Under the pieces are notes generated by a model. It saw only the letters and a program-made list of their open reading frames with translations, searched no databases and had not been told where the DNA came from. Source: Verrucomicrobiota bacterium (GTDB lineage Bacteria; Verrucomicrobiota; Verrucomicrobiia; Verrucomicrobiales; Verrucomicrobiaceae). Taken from it: a stretch of DNA of 64,000 nt. The stretch is taken from the NCBI GenBank assembly GCA_025360015.1, contig JANYCZ010000068.1, positions 124,001-188,000 on the forward strand. The letters run 5' to 3'. The translations under genes and the position numbers were made by a program. Shown here one piece after another: positions 1-9,663 of this stretch (positions are counted from its first letter, which is position 1; the number at the start of each line of letters is the position of its first letter).

Positions 1-1
1 C

Positions 2-322
2 AATGAAAGCCTCGGCACCACGCTCTATGAGCCCTGCCCGTATTGCAAAGGCCACGGCCAGGTCAAAACGCCGCTCACCATGAGCGTCGAGCTGCAGCGC
101 CGCCTCATCTCCGTCCTGGGCCGCGCCAAGGACGACCAGAAGAGCATCATCGTCATTGTGCATCCCGAAGTCTTGAACCGCCTCAAGACCGAGGATGGCG
201 AACTTCTGGTTGATCTCGAACGCAAGTATCAGGCGCGCCTCACCTTCCGCAGTGATCCCGCTTTCCACCGCGAGCAGATGACCCTGGCGAACGCGACTAC
301 GGGCGAAGAAATCCGCCCCTGA
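2..322 (+). CDS. Ribonuclease E/G family, C-terminal end (partial)
   Basis: The gene enters from the left edge, so only about the last 106 residues are seen; its frame is open from base 2. The sequence contains the zinc-link signature of RNase E/G (CPYCKGHG, near residue 12 of the visible part) followed by the family's short C-terminal helical region. RNase E/G is a single-strand endonuclease for rRNA maturation and mRNA decay. The protein ends soon after the zinc link, which fits the short RNase G form better than RNase E with its long scaffold tail. The next gene is on the opposite strand, so this one ends its transcript here. Confidence 0.88.
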   Translation, partial: NESLGTTLYEPCPYCKGHGQVKTPLTMSVELQRRLISVLGRAKDDQKSIIVIVHPEVLNRLKTEDGELLVDLERKYQARLTFRSDPAFHREQMTLANATTGEEIRP

Positions 323-419
323 TCGCAGGGCAAGGATCATCCAGATCGAATCTCTCTTGCGCTCCAGCAGCGCAGGGGAAGTTCACAATTTTGCCACTGC
401 CTTGTCGGCCAGAATCAGC

Positions 420-1064
420 CTAGCGTTCGCCCCATCCTCCATCACCACACATGAGTCGAGCGTCAGGCACTTCAGCTGTCTCAAATGGAACGTCGAGCGC
501 CTCATACCGTTCCCAGTCTGCATCGTCAAAATGCCACCACTCGCTTTCAAACAAAGCGAAGCCATGCTTCGTCATCACTTGCTGTAGCTTTTCCCGGTTC
601 TTGAAAGCCTCGGGCCGCAACAGGTTGAAATGCGCTCCGGCTTTCTCAGAAAAGTCGTCGTGCGCGGTCGGCATCCGCCGTTCCACACCCTGGGCATCGA
701 CGAGCGTCGCATCCAGGGCCGCACCCCGGTTATGACGCCCGCCCTTGACGGGGTCGGCCACGAAGCGCGCATCGGGCAGCGTCCGCCACATGGTGCGTTG
801 GACGGACAGCGGACGGTAGGCGTCCCAGATTTTCAAACCCAGGCCCTGGGATTTCAATTCGGCCTGTACCAAGGCCAGCTTGGCCGCCGTCTTCGGGCGC
901 AACAGGGCTGGCGCATGCCGGGGATAGAACGCTGTCTTGAAATAATTGTCCGCCGTGGTGTAGCGCAGTTCGATCACGAGGCCATCCGCCTTGCTGCCAA
1001 TTTCGACCAGCGTTTGCGCCTTAAGGCTGGAGACTCCGAGTAAAAAGACGAACAGGATTTTCAT
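420..1064 (-). CDS. D-alanyl-D-alanine dipeptidase (VanX/DdpX, peptidase M15D), exported
   Basis: The 214-residue protein begins with a signal peptide (about residues 1-16) and carries the M15D metal site: DAYRP with the substrate arginine (R84), the H111...D118 zinc motif in GRHNRGAALD, and the E175-x2-H178 motif in SEWWHFD. The family cleaves D-Ala-D-Ala with one zinc ion. There is no VanA/VanH partner, so a role in envelope D-Ala-D-Ala turnover or scavenging is more likely than glycopeptide resistance (inference). It starts 38 bp after the stop of the upstream TPR gene on the same strand, so the two are probably cotranscribed. Confidence 0.86.
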   Translation of the reverse strand: MKILFVFLLGVSSLKAQTLVEIGSKADGLVIELRYTTADNYFKTAFYPRHAPALLRPKTAAKLALVQAELKSQGLGLKIWDAYRPLSVQRTMWRTLPDARFVADPVKGGRHNRGAALDATLVDAQGVERRMPTAHDDFSEKAGAHFNLLRPEAFKNREKLQQVMTKHGFALFESEWWHFDDADWERYEALDVPFETAEVPDARLMCGDGGWGER

Positions 1065-1102
1065 GGCAGAAGAGCTGCGGAAACCGTGTGTCCGCCCTCT
1101 TC

Positions 1103-3286
1103 TTAACGCTGCGACACCTTGCCGCCTTCGAGCAGTTTTTCGAGATTGGGGTCGGGCCGCACGCCCTTCTTGATCGCTTCGCTGTATTCAGCCCGTGCCT
1201 TGTCCCACTGCGGCGGATCCCAGGTGATGTACAGCACTGCCAGATTGAAGTGCGCCTCGCCGTAGGCCGGATCAATGGCCAGGGCCGTCTTGAACTCCCG
1301 TTCCGCGCGTTCGATCAGGTTCAGCTTGGTGGCGATGATGCCGAGGTAATGCCTGCCGCTGGCGTTGTCGGGGCGTTTGGCCAGGCTTTTCTCAAAGTAG
1401 GTCATCGCATCCTTCCAGCGCTCCTGTTTGAAATAGGTCACACCCAGCGCAAAGGCGGCGGGTTCGTTGGTCGGATCGTAGGCCAGCGCCTTTTGCAGGG
1501 ACACTTCGGCATCCGCATGTTTGTTTTCACGCTGGCGCGTGATGCCCAGGCCGATGAGAGCGGTGACGTTCTTGGGCTCGGCACGCAGCGCGTCCTGGTA
1601 GGATTTGGCCGCGCTTTCGAAATCCTTTTTCATGTAGGATTCGTTGGCCTGCCCGATGAGTTTTTCGACAGAGGTCGGTGCAGGCGGGACGGCTTTTTTA
1701 TCACTGTCCGGCGAGGCATTGGCGATGAGCGTGGCCTGCACGCCCTTCGGTCCCAGCAGTTCGCGCACGGCGGGGTCGGAAAAAAGCTTTTCCTCATCCG
1801 GCGTCAGAATCATGCGGGCGTTCTTCATCTCTTCGACCTGTTTGACGAGGTCGTTTGAGGCGCTCTCCATCTTCTGCAGTTCCGCGATCATGAGGTCCTT
1901 GGCGGCCTGCTGGCGGTGCTGCGCGCGTAGCTGGCGCATGATGATGCCGCGCAGCAGTTCGTTTTCCTGGGTGAGCTCAGGAGTGGCGGCCATCTTGTTC
2001 TCCATGCCGCTGCTCGGCACTTCTTTGAGCTGCTTCGTCAGCTCGGCCACTTGTGTCTGGTAGGTGGCGCTTTCCTTGCGCAGCTCAGTCAGCTGCCCCT
2101 GCAATCCGGTGAGCTGGCCGCGCATGGCCACGATTTCCTGATCCTTGCGTCCCACATCCGCTTTCAGCGTCTCCACCTGCTTCTGCGCCTCGCCGATCTC
2201 CTTTTTCAAACGCTCGTTTTCCGCAATCAGGCGCTTCATTTCAGCGCTGCCGGTTTTCTTTTTCAGATCATCCACCTCTGCCTGCAATCCCAGGCTGCGG
2301 GCGCTGGCGGCATCCCGTTCCTTGACGGAAACTTCACGCTGCTTCACCGCGTCATCGCGCTGAGTGATCGCATCATCTCGTTCCTTCACCAGCTTTTCGC
2401 GTTCTTTGAGGATCTTGTCGCGCTCCTGTTCCACTTCCGCCATCTGGGTGGAGGAGGCGGCCAGTTTTTGCGCAGCCTCCTTGGCTGCGGCTTCGGCGGT
2501 CACGATCTTCTGGGCGTTTTTGCGCATCTCCAGATCCAACGCCATTTTTTCCTCCATCAGCTTGCCCACCTGACCCTGCGCGGCACGGCCCTCTTCCACG
2601 TCTCTGCCCATGGCCAGGATGCTCTGCTCCATGGCGGTGGACTTTTTGGCCAGAGTCTCATTTTGCGTCCGCGCGGTGGTGATCTCGCCGGAAGCCCACT
2701 GGAACCAGTTCTGCCATTTACCGAGATCGACCTGCTGCTGCGTGGTTTTCGTCTCCAGTTCAATGATGCGCTGCTTGTACATGTCTTCCCATTGTTTGAG
2801 AAGATCGTTGATGCTCGGCAGCGCGCCGGATGGGCTGGGGGCGGCAGCGGCGGCGGGTTGTGCCAGTGCCCCAGGAGCTGGAATGGCTGTCGTCGGCATC
2901 ACGGACGCTGGAGCTGCCATCGTTACCGGCGCGGGTGCCGCCGCAGGCGTGGGCGTAGCAGTGGACATCGGCATCTGCGCAGGACGTGCCTGCAGGCGCC
3001 CCAGGGCGTCCTGAATCTTCTGCTGCCGTGAGGCGCGCATCTCCGGCTGCCACGTCGGGTAGTTGCGGGCGATGCTGTCCATGATCTCGCCCGCCTGCTT
3101 GAATTTGGTTTGCGCGAGGGCGGCATCACCTGCGGCTTCGAGTTTGGCGGCCTCATTGTTGAGGACAAAGCCGCGGAAGTACTGGTCCGCCACCTCGCTG
3201 CTGGCATCAACGGACTGGGCAGGCAACACCGGTGCGGCCAGGACAAGCGCCGCCAAAAGGGTGAGGGCAGAAAAAAGACGATTCAT
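1103..3286 (-). CDS. Exported coiled-coil and TPR repeat protein
   Basis: This 727-residue protein has a cleavable signal peptide (about residues 1-23), a Pro/Ala-rich linker (about 100-155), a very long Lys/Glu/Gln-rich coiled coil (about 160-460), and C-terminal TPR repeats (about 550-715, for example the SYMKKDFESAAKSYQDALRA unit). It should be a periplasmic scaffold; no enzyme motif is visible. Coiled-coil plus TPR proteins that organise envelope complexes are known (YbgF/CpoB style), but this one is much longer and I do not recognise a named family. The D-Ala-D-Ala dipeptidase follows 38 bp downstream, hinting at a cell-wall role. Confidence 0.83.
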   Translation of the reverse strand: MNRLFSALTLLAALVLAAPVLPAQSVDASSEVADQYFRGFVLNNEAAKLEAAGDAALAQTKFKQAGEIMDSIARNYPTWQPEMRASRQQKIQDALGRLQARPAQMPMSTATPTPAAAPAPVTMAAPASVMPTTAIPAPGALAQPAAAAAPSPSGALPSINDLLKQWEDMYKQRIIELETKTTQQQVDLGKWQNWFQWASGEITTARTQNETLAKKSTAMEQSILAMGRDVEEGRAAQGQVGKLMEEKMALDLEMRKNAQKIVTAEAAAKEAAQKLAASSTQMAEVEQERDKILKEREKLVKERDDAITQRDDAVKQREVSVKERDAASARSLGLQAEVDDLKKKTGSAEMKRLIAENERLKKEIGEAQKQVETLKADVGRKDQEIVAMRGQLTGLQGQLTELRKESATYQTQVAELTKQLKEVPSSGMENKMAATPELTQENELLRGIIMRQLRAQHRQQAAKDLMIAELQKMESASNDLVKQVEEMKNARMILTPDEEKLFSDPAVRELLGPKGVQATLIANASPDSDKKAVPPAPTSVEKLIGQANESYMKKDFESAAKSYQDALRAEPKNVTALIGLGITRQRENKHADAEVSLQKALAYDPTNEPAAFALGVTYFKQERWKDAMTYFEKSLAKRPDNASGRHYLGIIATKLNLIERAEREFKTALAIDPAYGEAHFNLAVLYITWDPPQWDKARAEYSEAIKKGVRPDPNLEKLLEGGKVSQR

Positions 3287-3356
3287 GAATTAATAGGGAA
3301 GGGGTACTGAGTTTACCTCCTTGCGGGGCCCTTGTAAATGACCTTGGCAGGCTGTC

Positions 3357-3944
3357 TCAAGCCCGCCGCTGCCGCAAAACAGCCACCCAGCGGTCCACAG
3401 ATTTGCCTGGAGCGTCCTTCAACGCCCGGCTCTCCTTGTTGCGCCTGTTGCTGACGACCTCCATGCCCAGCGACTCCAGCGCCCGCAGCGCCAGCCGGTG
3501 CTCTTGGTCAAAGTAGCTTGTGATGACGAGCATGCCGTCAGGCCGCAGCTTGGCAATCCCCTGGTCGAAAATCTTCTTCCACAGCTCCTGGCCATGCCAG
3601 AAGTTCTGGTGGCGTAGAAAGACCATGTTGAAGTCATCACTCAGCTCCTTGTGCTGGTCGATCTTCGTGGCGTCCTCAATCAAGAACTGCGCGGGCAGAT
3701 GTCCATGCAGTTCACGCGCCTGCCGGATTTCACGAATGCGGATGTCCGCGCCGATCATTTCGACATCGCCCCCCTGAGTCAGTTCAGAGCCAGCCTGGAT
3801 CAGCGCCTCCGCCTCATCACAGCGTCCGCAGGCCAGGTTGAGGATGCGCATGTCCTTCTGCCCCGCAGGCAGATGCGGCGAAAGCGAGTCATGCAGCAGC
3901 GATTTCAGCTTCGACATGTCTTCTGCTATCTGAGCGGGCTGCAT
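3357..3944 (-). CDS. Class I SAM-dependent methyltransferase, substrate unknown
   Basis: The 195-residue protein has a Rossmann-type SAM motif (ILNLACGRCDEAEAL, about residues 34-48), an acidic post-motif II region (MIGADIRIREI) and an FNMVFLRHQNFWH stretch where motif IV is expected. It is a small soluble enzyme. Its start lies 3 bp after the trpB stop, so it is translationally linked to trpB on the minus strand; nothing in tryptophan synthesis needs a methyltransferase, so the link may only be transcriptional. The substrate cannot be told from the sequence. Confidence 0.8.
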   Translation of the reverse strand: MQPAQIAEDMSKLKSLLHDSLSPHLPAGQKDMRILNLACGRCDEAEALIQAGSELTQGGDVEMIGADIRIREIRQARELHGHLPAQFLIEDATKIDQHKELSDDFNMVFLRHQNFWHGQELWKKIFDQGIAKLRPDGMLVITSYFDQEHRLALRALESLGMEVVSNRRNKESRALKDAPGKSVDRWVAVLRQRRA

Positions 3945-3947
3945 GTC

Positions 3948-5174
3948 TCAAAATTTCAATTCTTCACCAAAGATCATGCGCGCCGCCTGGGCCACATCCT
4001 TGTCCCCGCGGCCGGAGAGATTCACGAGGATGATTTGGTCTTTGCCCATCGTGGGGGCCACTTTATGCACCTCGGCGATGGCATGGCTGCTCTCGAGCGC
4101 CGGGATGATTCCCTCGACCTGGCTGAGTTCCTGGAACGCAGCGAGCGCCTCGTCGTCGGTGGCGTAGTTGTAAGTGACGCGGCCCTGATCATGCAGCCAG
4201 GCGTGCTCGGGCCCGATGGCAGCGTAGTCGAGCCCCGCACTGACGCTGTGGGTGAGCTCGATCTGGCCGTCCGCGTTGGCCAAAAGCCAGGTTTTGGTGC
4301 CTTGCAGCACACCGAGACGTCCGCCCTGGAAACGTGCCGCATGGCGTTCCGGGATGATGCCATCACCCCCGGCTTCGACACCGGTCATGCGCACATCCTT
4401 GTCATTCAAAAACGGGTGGAACAAGCCGATGCTGTTGCTGCCCCCGCCGACACAAGCGACGAGAAGATCCGGCAGGCGTTCCTCGCGCTCCAAAATCTGG
4501 CGGCGTGCCTCCACACCGATGACGCGGTGGAAATCCCGCACCATCATGGGGAAGGGATGTGAGCCGAGCGCGGAGCCGAGGATGTAATGCGTGGTGTGCA
4601 CATTGGTGACCCAGTCGCGCATGGCTTCGTTCACCGCCTCCTTGAGCGTGGCCTGCCCTGCGGTGACGGCGACGACCTTGGCCCCAAGGAAACGCATGCG
4701 CGCGACATTCAGCGCCTGCCGCTCCATATCGACCTTGCCCATGTAGATGACGCATTCGCAGCCAAAACGCGCGCACACCGTGGCCGTTGCCACGCCATGC
4801 TGGCCGGCACCCGTTTCGGCGATGATGCGCTTCTTGCCCAGACGCTGGGCCAGCAGGATCTGCCCCAGGGCGTTGTTGATCTTGTGCGCGCCCGTATGCA
4901 GCAGATCTTCGCGCTTGAGGTAAATCTTTGCCCCACCGAGTTTTTCAGTCCAGCGCTCGGCAAAATAAAGCGGTGTCGGGCGGCCGACGTATTCGTGCAG
5001 CAGCCGGTCGAGCTCCTTCTGAAAAGCCGGATCGGCCTTCGCCCTTTCATAGTGATCCGTCAGCTCACTCAGCGCCGCCATCAGCGTTTCCGGCACGAAC
5101 ATGCCGCCATACTGGCCAAAGTGGCCGTGGGCGTCGGGCATCACGGGAAGCGGGAGGATGGAGGCGGCGGTCAT
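3948..5174 (-). CDS. trpB: Tryptophan synthase beta chain
   Basis: The 408-residue length is standard for TrpB1. The PLP lysine sits in [13 protein letters not shown] (K98), the phosphate-binding loop is GGGSNSIG, and the N-terminal [13 protein letters not shown] motif is typical. The enzyme condenses indole, channelled from TrpA, with serine to make tryptophan. No trpA or other trp gene is present in this window: trpB sits between lpxD (74 bp upstream) and a methyltransferase. The trp pathway is therefore split in this genome, or trpA lies elsewhere. Confidence 0.97.
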   Translation of the reverse strand: MTAASILPLPVMPDAHGHFGQYGGMFVPETLMAALSELTDHYERAKADPAFQKELDRLLHEYVGRPTPLYFAERWTEKLGGAKIYLKREDLLHTGAHKINNALGQILLAQRLGKKRIIAETGAGQHGVATATVCARFGCECVIYMGKVDMERQALNVARMRFLGAKVVAVTAGQATLKEAVNEAMRDWVTNVHTTHYILGSALGSHPFPMMVRDFHRVIGVEARRQILEREERLPDLLVACVGGGSNSIGLFHPFLNDKDVRMTGVEAGGDGIIPERHAARFQGGRLGVLQGTKTWLLANADGQIELTHSVSAGLDYAAIGPEHAWLHDQGRVTYNYATDDEALAAFQELSQVEGIIPALESSHAIAEVHKVAPTMGKDQIILVNLSGRGDKDVAQAARMIFGEELKF

Positions 5175-5248
5175 GGGGGATGAAGTTAGATCGAAGACAG
5201 CGCCTTGGCAACGTCCGCGCTGGCTTCCCGCAAAGTTACGAATCCTGC

Positions 5249-6310
5249 TCAGGAATGGACCGTTCCGCCTTCGAGGGCGGCGAGTTTTTTTTCCAAGGCG
5301 CGCACGCGTTCAAGCAAATCAGGGATCTTGGCAGGAAGGCTGAGCATCTTGCGGCCTTCCATCAGCGGACGCGCGGGATAGCCGGTGTAGGCACCGGGTT
5401 CAAGAATGCTTTTGGTGACACCGGATTTGGCGAAGAACATCACTTTGTCGCCGATCTCAAGATGCCCGGCCACGCCGACCTGGCCGCCCATGGTGACGTA
5501 GTTGCCCAGGCGGGTGCTGCCGGAGATGCCGGTCTGCGAAATGATGATGCAGTGCTGCCCCAGCGTGCAGTTGTGGCCGATCTGCACCAGATTGTCGATC
5601 TTGCATCCCTCGCCGATCCAGGTGCGGCCGAAGCGGGCACGGTCAATGGTGGTGCAGGAACCTATTTCGACATCGTCATCGATCTGCACGATGCCGACTT
5701 GGTCGATCTTTTGGTGGCGGCCCTGGGCCTGCTCATAGCCAAAGCCGTCGCTGCCGATCACGGAGCCGCTGTGGAGGATGACACGCTGGCCCAGGATGCA
5801 GTATTCCTTGATGACGGCGTTGGCATGAATGACGCAACCTGCGCCGAGTTTGACCCCGCGGCCGATGTAAGCGCCGGCATGGATCGTGCAGCCATCACCG
5901 AGTTGTGCACCACTTTCAATGACGGCATGTGGACCGATGCTGACCTTTTCCGGGTCGCAGGTCACGTCATCTGCAACCGTGGCGCTGGCGTGCACTCCAG
6001 GCCTAAATTCAAGGGAGGGAGGGCTGAAGAAACGAATGACATGGGAGAAGGCAAGCGTCGGGTTTTTGAGGCGGATGAGTGCGAGCCCTTCCCGCACGTG
6101 TTCGGCATCAAGATCCTCCGGCACCAGAACAGCGGATGCCCGGGTGGTTTTCAGCGCAGGGAGATAGCGTGCATTGCCAACGAAGGTTACTTCACCTGCC
6201 ACGGCTTCCAGGATGGAATTCAGCCCGGTGATGATGGATTCCGGGCTGACTGCGGAGAGTGTTCCTCCGACGAGCTCAGTGAGCTTCTGCAGGGTGATGG
6301 AGTGGCTCAT
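5249..6310 (-). CDS. lpxD: UDP-3-O-acylglucosamine N-acyltransferase
   Basis: The product adds the N-linked acyl chain in lipid A synthesis. It has the LpxD N-terminal uridine-binding domain (residues 1-100), a left-handed beta-helix of hexapeptide repeats (about 105-310), and the catalytic histidine in LVQIGHN (H246). The C-terminal helical tail ends in [12 protein letters not shown]. The start is placed at the ATG giving [10 protein letters not shown], where family similarity begins; the frame is open a further 15 codons upstream but that stretch looks non-coding. It lies downstream of bamA and skp in the conserved envelope order, but a hairpin terminator separates it from skp. Confidence 0.95.
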   Translation of the reverse strand: MSHSITLQKLTELVGGTLSAVSPESIITGLNSILEAVAGEVTFVGNARYLPALKTTRASAVLVPEDLDAEHVREGLALIRLKNPTLAFSHVIRFFSPPSLEFRPGVHASATVADDVTCDPEKVSIGPHAVIESGAQLGDGCTIHAGAYIGRGVKLGAGCVIHANAVIKEYCILGQRVILHSGSVIGSDGFGYEQAQGRHQKIDQVGIVQIDDDVEIGSCTTIDRARFGRTWIGEGCKIDNLVQIGHNCTLGQHCIIISQTGISGSTRLGNYVTMGGQVGVAGHLEIGDKVMFFAKSGVTKSILEPGAYTGYPARPLMEGRKMLSLPAKIPDLLERVRALEKKLAALEGGTVHS

Positions 6311-6333
6311 GGTGCAGACGGGTGGGTGCGCTG

Positions 6334-6372
6334 AAACAAAAAAGGCACGTCGCAATTCTTTGCGGCGTGCCT
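6334..6372 (-). terminator. Intrinsic terminator between skp and lpxD (minus strand)
   Basis: Bases 6343-6355 and 6360-6372 form a stem of about 13 bp with one T-G wobble and a 4-nt loop (TTCT on the plus strand). On the minus strand the stem is followed by a run reading TTTTTTGTTT. It lies after the skp stop and before the lpxD start, so it should end or attenuate bamA-skp transcription and reduce read-through into lpxD-trpB. Confidence 0.72.
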
Positions 6373-6394
6373 CGATAAAACTGACAGCCGCAGG

Positions 6395-7030
6395 CTATTT
6401 TTTGGGTTCTGCGGTCTTGGGCGCTGGCGCGGCGGCATCTTCCTTCTTCGGATCGGCCCCAGGAGGCGGCGCATCCTTGTTCAGCTCTACGATGAGCTGA
6501 TCGGTGAGGTCAGTGGCGGCACCTTCCCGGACGTGCAAAATGATTGGCACCGTGGAAAGGCTGACACCGGTCTTGTCAAAAACGATGTCGAACGCATCTG
6601 CCTTGGAGCGGTCACGGACGACGACGAGAATTTCTTCGTAGAGGCCTTTGCGGATCTGCATGTCCTCCTGCTTGAGCTGCTGCTGGCGGCGTTCGGCGAA
6701 TTCCTGCATCTCCATTTCAAGCGCGCGGATTTCCTTCACTTTTTCACCCAGCTCAGCGCCGTATTTCGCACGTTGTTCGGGAGTGATGATCGGGTCCTGG
6801 GCAACTTTCTGTAGCTTCTGAGCTTCTGCGGCCAGGTTTTTGTACGTATTTTGACGCTCAGTCATTTCCTGGGCGGCTTTGTCGTAGTTCGCCTTGTACT
6901 TGTCTGCGGCGGTCTTGGTTTTGTGAAACTCCTGGAAGACTTTGGACATGTCGATCACACCGATCTTGAGATCGGCGGCCTGTAGGGAGAAGGTGGCGAG
7001 GAGAAGGGCGATGAACGCGCTGCGAATCAT
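6395..7030 (-). CDS. skp: OmpH/Skp-family periplasmic chaperone
   Basis: The 211-residue protein has a signal peptide (MIRSAFIALLLATFSLQA), then the OmpH opening ADLKIGVIDMSKVFQEF and a long charged alpha-helical region (about 40-130) that forms the tentacle coiled coils in Skp trimers. The family holds unfolded outer-membrane proteins on their way to the Bam complex. It follows bamA by 64 bp. The Pro/Ala/Lys-rich tail after residue 185 is an extension not found in E. coli Skp. Confidence 0.9.
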   Translation of the reverse strand: MIRSAFIALLLATFSLQAADLKIGVIDMSKVFQEFHKTKTAADKYKANYDKAAQEMTERQNTYKNLAAEAQKLQKVAQDPIITPEQRAKYGAELGEKVKEIRALEMEMQEFAERRQQQLKQEDMQIRKGLYEEILVVVRDRSKADAFDIVFDKTGVSLSTVPIILHVREGAATDLTDQLIVELNKDAPPPGADPKKEDAAAPAPKTAEPKK

Positions 7031-7094
7031 AAGTATGTGGGAGGTTTGAACGGGATTGGAAGGGGAGGACTAACAAAGGGTCCGATGCATGCAG

Positions 7095-9446
7095 CTAGAA
7101 CTTGTAGCCCATGTTGAACTGGAAGCGACCGCCGGTGCCTGACTTGGCGTCCTTGCCAATTGGAACGGCATAGTCAACACGGATCGGGCCGACGGGAAGA
7201 AAGAGGCGCAGGCCGATGCCCGCATCTGAGTAAATAAGATCATTGCCAACGGTGGCACCGGTGGCTCCGGAAATGGTGCCCACGTCGCCGAAGACCACCA
7301 CACGCGGTGACTTGTCCGTGTTGGCCGTGATATGCACGGGAACGGAGAATTCACTGGTGGCATACATGGAGGTCAGGCCACCGATGGGTTCGCCAGTGTT
7401 GTCCTTGGGGCCTGCATGACGATAAGTGAATCCGCGCAGGTTGTTGGCACCGCCGAGGAAGAGGCGCTCAAAGATGGGCACCCGGCTGCCGTTCCAGCTG
7501 TTGACGGTCTGGAACATTCCTTCGAAACTCAGAATGGTGTCCCCCGGCAGGTTGAAAAACTGCTGGCCTTTGATGCTGCCGCCATAGACCGGCACATTGC
7601 CTCCTAGACCCGAGAGAAGCAGTCCCGCTTCAATCTTGTGGCCGTTCCGCGTGATGAAGATGCTGTCACGGGTGTCGTGCACAAAGCTCGCATCAATCTT
7701 GCTTTGAATGTAGGATCCGGCCTCCTGCGCAATCTGAGGAGAGGCTCCGCTGGCGATGCCGGCGATTTTGATCTGCTGGAGCGTGTAGGTGGTGTCAAAG
7801 TAGGCGTGCTCACCCACCCGTTTGCGCAATCCGGACGATATGCCGATGTTGGTTTGATTGAAGAAGTTGGAAAGGTAGTAGAGGTTGTGAAAGAACGCCT
7901 CAACCGTCAGAGAGAGTTCCTTGCCCAGAAACCACGGCTCGGTCCAGCTGACGGTCACGTCACGACGCAGCGCACCGGCGCGGATGTTGGTGTTGAAACG
8001 TTGGCCGCCCCCGCGGAAATCCTTCCAGTCGCGGATGTCAAAGTTGGTCTGCGTCACCTGAATGAAGGCAGTGATGCTGTCGATGGAGCTGAAGCCCGCG
8101 CCGAAATTCACCGTACCTGTGGATTGCTCCGCCACATTCACATCCACATCCTTGTAGCCGGGCGTGTTGGTGGGGATGTTGCGCACTTCCACCGCGCTGA
8201 AGTAGTTCAAGTTTTGCAGGCGGCTTTTGCCAGCTTCCGTTTTGACGGTGTTCAGCTCCTCGCCGGGGGCAAAGGGCAGCTCCCGGCGAATGACTTCATC
8301 CTTCGTGACCGAGTTTCCGGAAATGTTGACCTTGCTGATATAGGACTTGGTGCCTTCCGTGATCGTGTAGGTCACGGCGACCTGTCCCGCTCCGGTTTCG
8401 GTGATGCTCGGCTCCACTTGCGCATCCGCGTAGCCGCGTGAGCCATAGTAGTCATGAATCATCTTTTTATCGGCCTCGATATGGCTGCCGACATAAGGAA
8501 GTCCGGCCTCAGCCTGGACGCCCTGCATCAAAACCTCGTTGGTGAAAATGGTGTTCCCGGAAAGTTTGACTGCGGACACGTCATACTTGGCACCTTCATT
8601 GATCACATAGACGAGATCCATTTGTTTGGCGGATACCTGCTCGCGTCGCACTTCCGTCACTTCGGCATAGACGTAGCCTTGATCTTGGAAGGCCTGCTTG
8701 ATTTTAACTTTGTCTTCCTGCAGATCCGCGTTGCTCAGCTTGCCTTTTTTGCCCCAAAAGTTCCAGATGTGGTGCTCCTGAGACTTGATCTTGCTGCGCA
8801 GCACACGGGACTTGATGGCGGTGTTCCCTTCGAAGCGGATGTCATGAATGATGCCGCGCGCGCCTTCGTCGATTTTAAACGTCACCGTGGAAAATCCCTC
8901 GCGGGCGGACGGACTGATGTCGTAGTTCGCGATCACATCGGAGAACCCCTTCTTTTCGTACGTCTCCACAATTTTTTGATTGGCTGCCGCAAGCTTGATG
9001 TCATCCACCGGATCTCCCACTTTGATCGCGACTTCCTTTTTCAGCTTGCTGCTGTCGATGGCAGTGTTGCCGATGAAATTGATTTCGGCGATGCCTCCGC
9101 GGCCCACGATTTCCACCATCACCTTGACGCCACCTGCCACGTCCACAGGGTAGATTTCCAAATTTTCCACGGCTCCGGTGCCGTAGAGTGCGCGCATGTC
9201 ACGTTCCACCGATTCACTGCTGAACGGCTGGCCCACGCGGGTGGACATCTGGCTGCGAATGCGGTTTTCATCCAGCTTCACCGCACCTTTGAGCACGATT
9301 TGAACGGACTGCACAATCTTTTTCACCGTTGGCGGTGCAGGCAGGCCCGCTTGTGCCTGCGCCTGCTGTGGCATGACGATCAACAGGGAGATGGCCACTG
9401 CGGAAAAAAGCGTCAGGCGGGACAGGAGGGAAGTTCCGTAATTCAT
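7095..9446 (-). CDS. bamA: Outer membrane protein assembly factor BamA
   Basis: The product inserts beta-barrel proteins into the outer membrane. After a signal peptide (MNYGTSLLSRLTLFSAVAIS, cleavage near QAQA) come five POTRA-like units (about 45-420) and a 16-strand Omp85 barrel with the loop motif RLFLGGANNLRGF and a C-terminal aromatic residue (FNMGYKF). The frame stays open to 9551, but those 35 codons give no signal peptide; the start is set at 9446, with an equally usable ATG two codons upstream at 9452. It is first in the minus-strand cluster bamA-skp-lpxD. Confidence 0.95.
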   Translation of the reverse strand: MNYGTSLLSRLTLFSAVAISLLIVMPQQAQAQAGLPAPPTVKKIVQSVQIVLKGAVKLDENRIRSQMSTRVGQPFSSESVERDMRALYGTGAVENLEIYPVDVAGGVKVMVEIVGRGGIAEINFIGNTAIDSSKLKKEVAIKVGDPVDDIKLAAANQKIVETYEKKGFSDVIANYDISPSAREGFSTVTFKIDEGARGIIHDIRFEGNTAIKSRVLRSKIKSQEHHIWNFWGKKGKLSNADLQEDKVKIKQAFQDQGYVYAEVTEVRREQVSAKQMDLVYVINEGAKYDVSAVKLSGNTIFTNEVLMQGVQAEAGLPYVGSHIEADKKMIHDYYGSRGYADAQVEPSITETGAGQVAVTYTITEGTKSYISKVNISGNSVTKDEVIRRELPFAPGEELNTVKTEAGKSRLQNLNYFSAVEVRNIPTNTPGYKDVDVNVAEQSTGTVNFGAGFSSIDSITAFIQVTQTNFDIRDWKDFRGGGQRFNTNIRAGALRRDVTVSWTEPWFLGKELSLTVEAFFHNLYYLSNFFNQTNIGISSGLRKRVGEHAYFDTTYTLQQIKIAGIASGASPQIAQEAGSYIQSKIDASFVHDTRDSIFITRNGHKIEAGLLLSGLGGNVPVYGGSIKGQQFFNLPGDTILSFEGMFQTVNSWNGSRVPIFERLFLGGANNLRGFTYRHAGPKDNTGEPIGGLTSMYATSEFSVPVHITANTDKSPRVVVFGDVGTISGATGATVGNDLIYSDAGIGLRLFLPVGPIRVDYAVPIGKDAKSGTGGRFQFNMGYKF

Positions 9447-9663
9447 AGGCATAGACAAGATAAGCAGGCGGGGAAAAAGACCGGGTGACAGGCACGCCCG
9501 GACCGGGGCACGACAAGCCTGCATTACTGCTTCCGCACCGCTCCACGTCAAGGCGTAAGTTCAGAGGGCATTCTTGCCATTTTTCAACAGCCATGCGATG
9601 AATAAAAGTTCTCTGGACAGTTTCTATCCCTGATCTGTCCAAAAGAGGGGCTCCCGGCACCTG

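Noticed and set aside
420..1064. Vancomycin-resistance gene vanX
   Set aside because: The domain is VanX-like, but there is no vanH/vanA and the protein has a signal peptide, unlike cytoplasmic VanX of resistance operons.
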